A stretch of DNA of 64,000 nt, from positions 310,001 to 374,000 of the forward strand of contig CAXYDR010000003.1 in the NCBI GenBank assembly GCA_964276095.1, in the 5' to 3' direction. The stretch is from GCA-2733415 sp964276095. GTDB taxonomy: Bacteria > Bacteroidota > Bacteroidia > Flavobacteriales > Flavobacteriaceae. The notes under the pieces were generated by a model. That model saw only the letters and a program-made list of their open reading frames with translations. It was not told the DNA's origin and made no database searches. Position numbers and translations under genes: made by a program. Positions 61,830-64,000 of the stretch are shown here, piece after piece (position 1 is the first letter of the stretch; each line of letters starts with the position of its first letter).

Positions 61830-62771
61830 TTAATAGGTTGAAGCTTCTTTTTTAGCTTCATTAAATTCCGTAATAATCTCATTTAATATATCTGCCGCAG
61901 GTTGTATCGTATGTATTAATCCGGCTACTTGTCCTATTTCTAGTTCACCTTCCTCCAAATCACCCTCAAACATTCCTTTCTTAGCTCTAGCTCTTCCTAA
62001 TAATTCTTTTAACTGATCTACATTTGGGTTAGATTTATATAACTCTTGCAAATCATTATAAAATTTATTTTTCACTAAACGTACTGGCGCCAATTCTTTT
62101 AAGGTTAATTGTGTATCGCCATCTTGTACACTCACTACTACATTTTTAAATTTCTGATGCGCTGATGATTCTTCACTAGCAACAAATCTACTTCCTACTT
62201 GCACTCCATCGGCACCTAAAATCATTGTTGCTAACATCCCTCTTCCTGTTGCAATTCCTCCTGCAGCAATTAATGGAATTTTAATAGCTTGTTTTACCAT
62301 AGGGATTAATGTTAAAGTGGTGGTTTCATCTCTTCCGTTATGACCTCCAGCTTCAAACCCTTCAGCAACAATTGCGTCTACACCAGCAGCCTCAGCTTTT
62401 AATGCAAATCTCACATTACTAACCACATGCACCACTGTTACACCACGTTTTTTTAACCAAGACGTCCAAGTTTTTGGATTACCTGCAGATGTAAAAACAA
62501 TAGACACTCCTTCTTCAATAATGATATCCATTATTTCAGTTATATTAGGATAAAGCATCGGAACATTTACCCCAAATGGTTTTAACGTTGCTTTTTTACA
62601 CTTCTGAATATGTTCACGTAAAACATCAGGATACATTGACCCAGCTCCAATCAACCCTAATCCTCCTGCATTACTAACAGCAGAGGCTAATTTCCATCCT
62701 GAATTCCAAATCATTCCTGCTTGGACTAACGGATGTTCTATATTGAAAAGTTTACATATTTTATTTTCCAT
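61830..62771 (-). CDS. Nitronate monooxygenase (2-nitropropane dioxygenase family)
   Basis: 313 residues, an FMN-dependent TIM barrel. Conserved blocks: HPLVQAGMIWNSGWKLASAVSNAGGLGLIGAGSM, FGVNVPMLYP, VDAIVAEGFEAGGHNGRDETTT with the FMN-site histidine, IPLIAAGGIATGRGM and GADGVQVGSRFVASEES. It oxidises alkyl nitronates; in several bacteria the annotation also covers FabK-type enoyl-ACP reductase, which has similar motifs, so a fatty-acid role cannot be excluded. It is monocistronic. Confidence 0.9.
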   Translation of the reverse strand: MENKICKLFNIEHPLVQAGMIWNSGWKLASAVSNAGGLGLIGAGSMYPDVLREHIQKCKKATLKPFGVNVPMLYPNITEIMDIIIEEGVSIVFTSAGNPKTWTSWLKKRGVTVVHVVSNVRFALKAEAAGVDAIVAEGFEAGGHNGRDETTTLTLIPMVKQAIKIPLIAAGGIATGRGMLATMILGADGVQVGSRFVASEESSAHQKFKNVVVSVQDGDTQLTLKELAPVRLVKNKFYNDLQELYKSNPNVDQLKELLGRARAKKGMFEGDLEEGELEIGQVAGLIHTIQPAADILNEIITEFNEAKKEASTY

Positions 62772-62833
62772 AAATCTATAATAATCCCTCCTCAGCTTTA
62801 AAAGAGGTTTAAAAATTAGTTTGTTATTTATTA

Positions 62834-64000
62834 CTACTCTTTAACTAATTTCAATGTTTTTGATACATTACCATTAGTAAACTTCAATAAATAAACGCCA
62901 CTATTTAAATGTGATACTATAATTATATTATCTGTTGCGTTTACCTCTTGAGTTATTACTTTTTTTCCTAACACATTAAACACTACTACAGAAGCATATT
63001 CCATGCTTTTAGGCAGATTGACTTTAATATTATCAGTTGATGGATTAGGGTAAATTGATATTTCCTCATTTAACTCCAACTCATTTATTGAAAATAACCG
63101 AGCTAATTCTAAATTTGGGATTCCATAACCTAATTCATAATTTGGCATAGTGTAAATCGAGGCAGATTCTTTAACAAATTGAATTATTTCTGCATTAGAT
63201 TTTCCTGGTAATGCTTGCCATAAACATGCTACGCCACCTGCCAATAATGGCGATGAATAAGAAGTTCCGTTTCCTACTGATACAGTTCCTAAAGTGCTAA
63301 TAAACGAAGCTCCTTGGCCCTGAACACAAATATCGGGCTTAAGTCTATTGTCAGATGTCGGTCCTCTAGAACTAAATAACGCGTAATTTCCTTCAAAATT
63401 TACTGCTCCTATAGTAAGTACATTTTCCCCATCTGCTGGCATCCCAACATTACCGCCCCATGATACACTAGTACCTGAGTTTCCTGCTGCATTAATTACC
63501 ACTATTCCTTTTGTATATGCAATTTCAGCTCCTCTTGTTATAAATGAAGTATCTCCATCCAAATCAGTAGTATAATCATAATTATATCTTGATTCATCGA
63601 AAGTTGTATATCCTAAGGAAGTATTAATTATATCTACTCCAACATAATCAGCTTGTTCAGCTGCCATAACCCAATAAGTTTCTTCAGCTGGAGTTTCCGA
63701 TATAGCATCTTCAGAGATATACAAATAGAAACTTGCTTCAGGTGCAGAGCCAATATATTTTGTTACTCCATCATAATACCCAGCCATAAATGACAGTACA
63801 TTTGAACCATGTGAGTGTCCAGTATAAAAATTAGGAGAGTTATTTACAAAATCGTACCCTCCAAGGATTTGTCCGTTGACTCTAATTTTATCAAACCCAG
63901 CATTCGTATCTACATTAGGGAAACCAGCATCAATAACTGCAATTGTTATTCCTGATCCAGTAAAGTTTAGCTCATGTAATTTATGTGCCTTAAACATCTC
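62834..64000 (-). CDS. S8 family serine protease with T9SS sorting domain, 5' truncated
   Basis: The last 389 or so codons of a subtilisin-like protease; the N-terminus lies beyond the window edge. The catalytic triad is complete in the visible part: Asp in ITIAVIDAGFP, His in GHSHGSNV, and Ser in NGTSYSSPLLAGG, with the oxyanion Asn in NAAGNSGTS. The final 75 residues are a type A T9SS domain (EISIYPNPSTDNIKV ... LNSGVYLLKFTNGN ... TLKLVKE). It would be secreted to degrade extracellular protein. The true start cannot be placed. Confidence 0.93.
   Translation of the reverse strand, partial: EMFKAHKLHELNFTGSGITIAVIDAGFPNVDTNAGFDKIRVNGQILGGYDFVNNSPNFYTGHSHGSNVLSFMAGYYDGVTKYIGSAPEASFYLYISEDAISETPAEETYWVMAAEQADYVGVDIINTSLGYTTFDESRYNYDYTTDLDGDTSFITRGAEIAYTKGIVVINAAGNSGTSVSWGGNVGMPADGENVLTIGAVNFEGNYALFSSRGPTSDNRLKPDICVQGQGASFISTLGTVSVGNGTSYSSPLLAGGVACLWQALPGKSNAEIIQFVKESASIYTMPNYELGYGIPNLELARLFSINELELNEEISIYPNPSTDNIKVNLPKSMEYASVVVFNVLGKKVITQEVNATDNIIIVSHLNSGVYLLKFTNGNVSKTLKLVKE

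Overview
The window is chromosomal DNA from a member of the Bacteroidota, almost certainly a (probably marine) Flavobacteriaceae of the Tenacibaculum/Polaribacter type. Evidence: strongly AT-rich DNA, repeated TAnnTTTG -7 promoter boxes with weak or absent Shine-Dalgarno sites, type IX secretion (T9SS) C-terminal sorting domains on two secreted enzymes, and families typical of this clade (DUF4407, DUF4199, DUF4468, GlmU-like sugar nucleotidyltransferase, four-helix-bundle protein). The genus is an inference. I see no insertion sequence, prophage, CRISPR array, rRNA or tRNA gene.

Layout. 1-2575: two amidohydrolase-like proteins, the first cut by the window edge and the second apparently without its metal site. 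2650-4621: two minus-strand membrane/envelope proteins. 4794-7278: a TrmH/SpoU methyltransferase, a four-helix-bundle gene bracketed by an imperfect inverted repeat, and a Ste24-like M48 protease. 7279-14182: a complete trpE-G-D-C-F-B-A operon headed by a leader peptide with three tandem Trp codons and an attenuator. 14195-14491: a promoter, a structured non-coding stretch and a terminator, a candidate small RNA. 14510-20440: mtaB, an orphan peptide-binding lipoprotein, two orphan genes, a GlmU-like protein and ribosomal protein L31. 20597-25688: DUF4199, a glycosyltransferase, a phosphohexomutase and an MsbA-like ABC exporter. 25959-27634: ECF sigma factor, membrane partner and Spy/CpxP-like periplasmic protein. 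27762-35621: BNR-type lipoprotein, RsmB-like methyltransferase, secreted endonuclease I, purL and a GNAT.

35724-43537 is a fatty-acid degradation block: acyl-CoA ligase, then a MarR regulator with a perfect 26-bp palindrome at its promoter, followed by the 3-hydroxyacyl-CoA dehydrogenase/enoyl-CoA hydratase fusion, thiolase and acyl-CoA dehydrogenase. A second candidate structured RNA lies at 43607-43823. 43832-46104 holds a YchJ-like protein, a DbpA-like helicase and a small LETM1-like protein. 46182-51965 holds an outer-membrane barrel, a giant TPR protein and FtsE. 52004-61110 is a surface-polysaccharide locus (2OG-Fe(II) oxygenase, four glycosyltransferases, FdtA-type ketoisomerase, Wzx flippase, DegT aminotransferase, FemAB/GNAT-like transferase) with plus and minus genes interleaved and overlapping tail to tail. 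61234-64000: DUF4468 protein, nitronate monooxygenase and a truncated T9SS-exported subtilisin.

The most interesting signals are the trp attenuator, the two promoter-structure-terminator units without ORFs, the MarR palindrome on the fad operon, the hairpin plus GGAACTAA element before several trp genes, and the inverted repeat around the four-helix-bundle gene.
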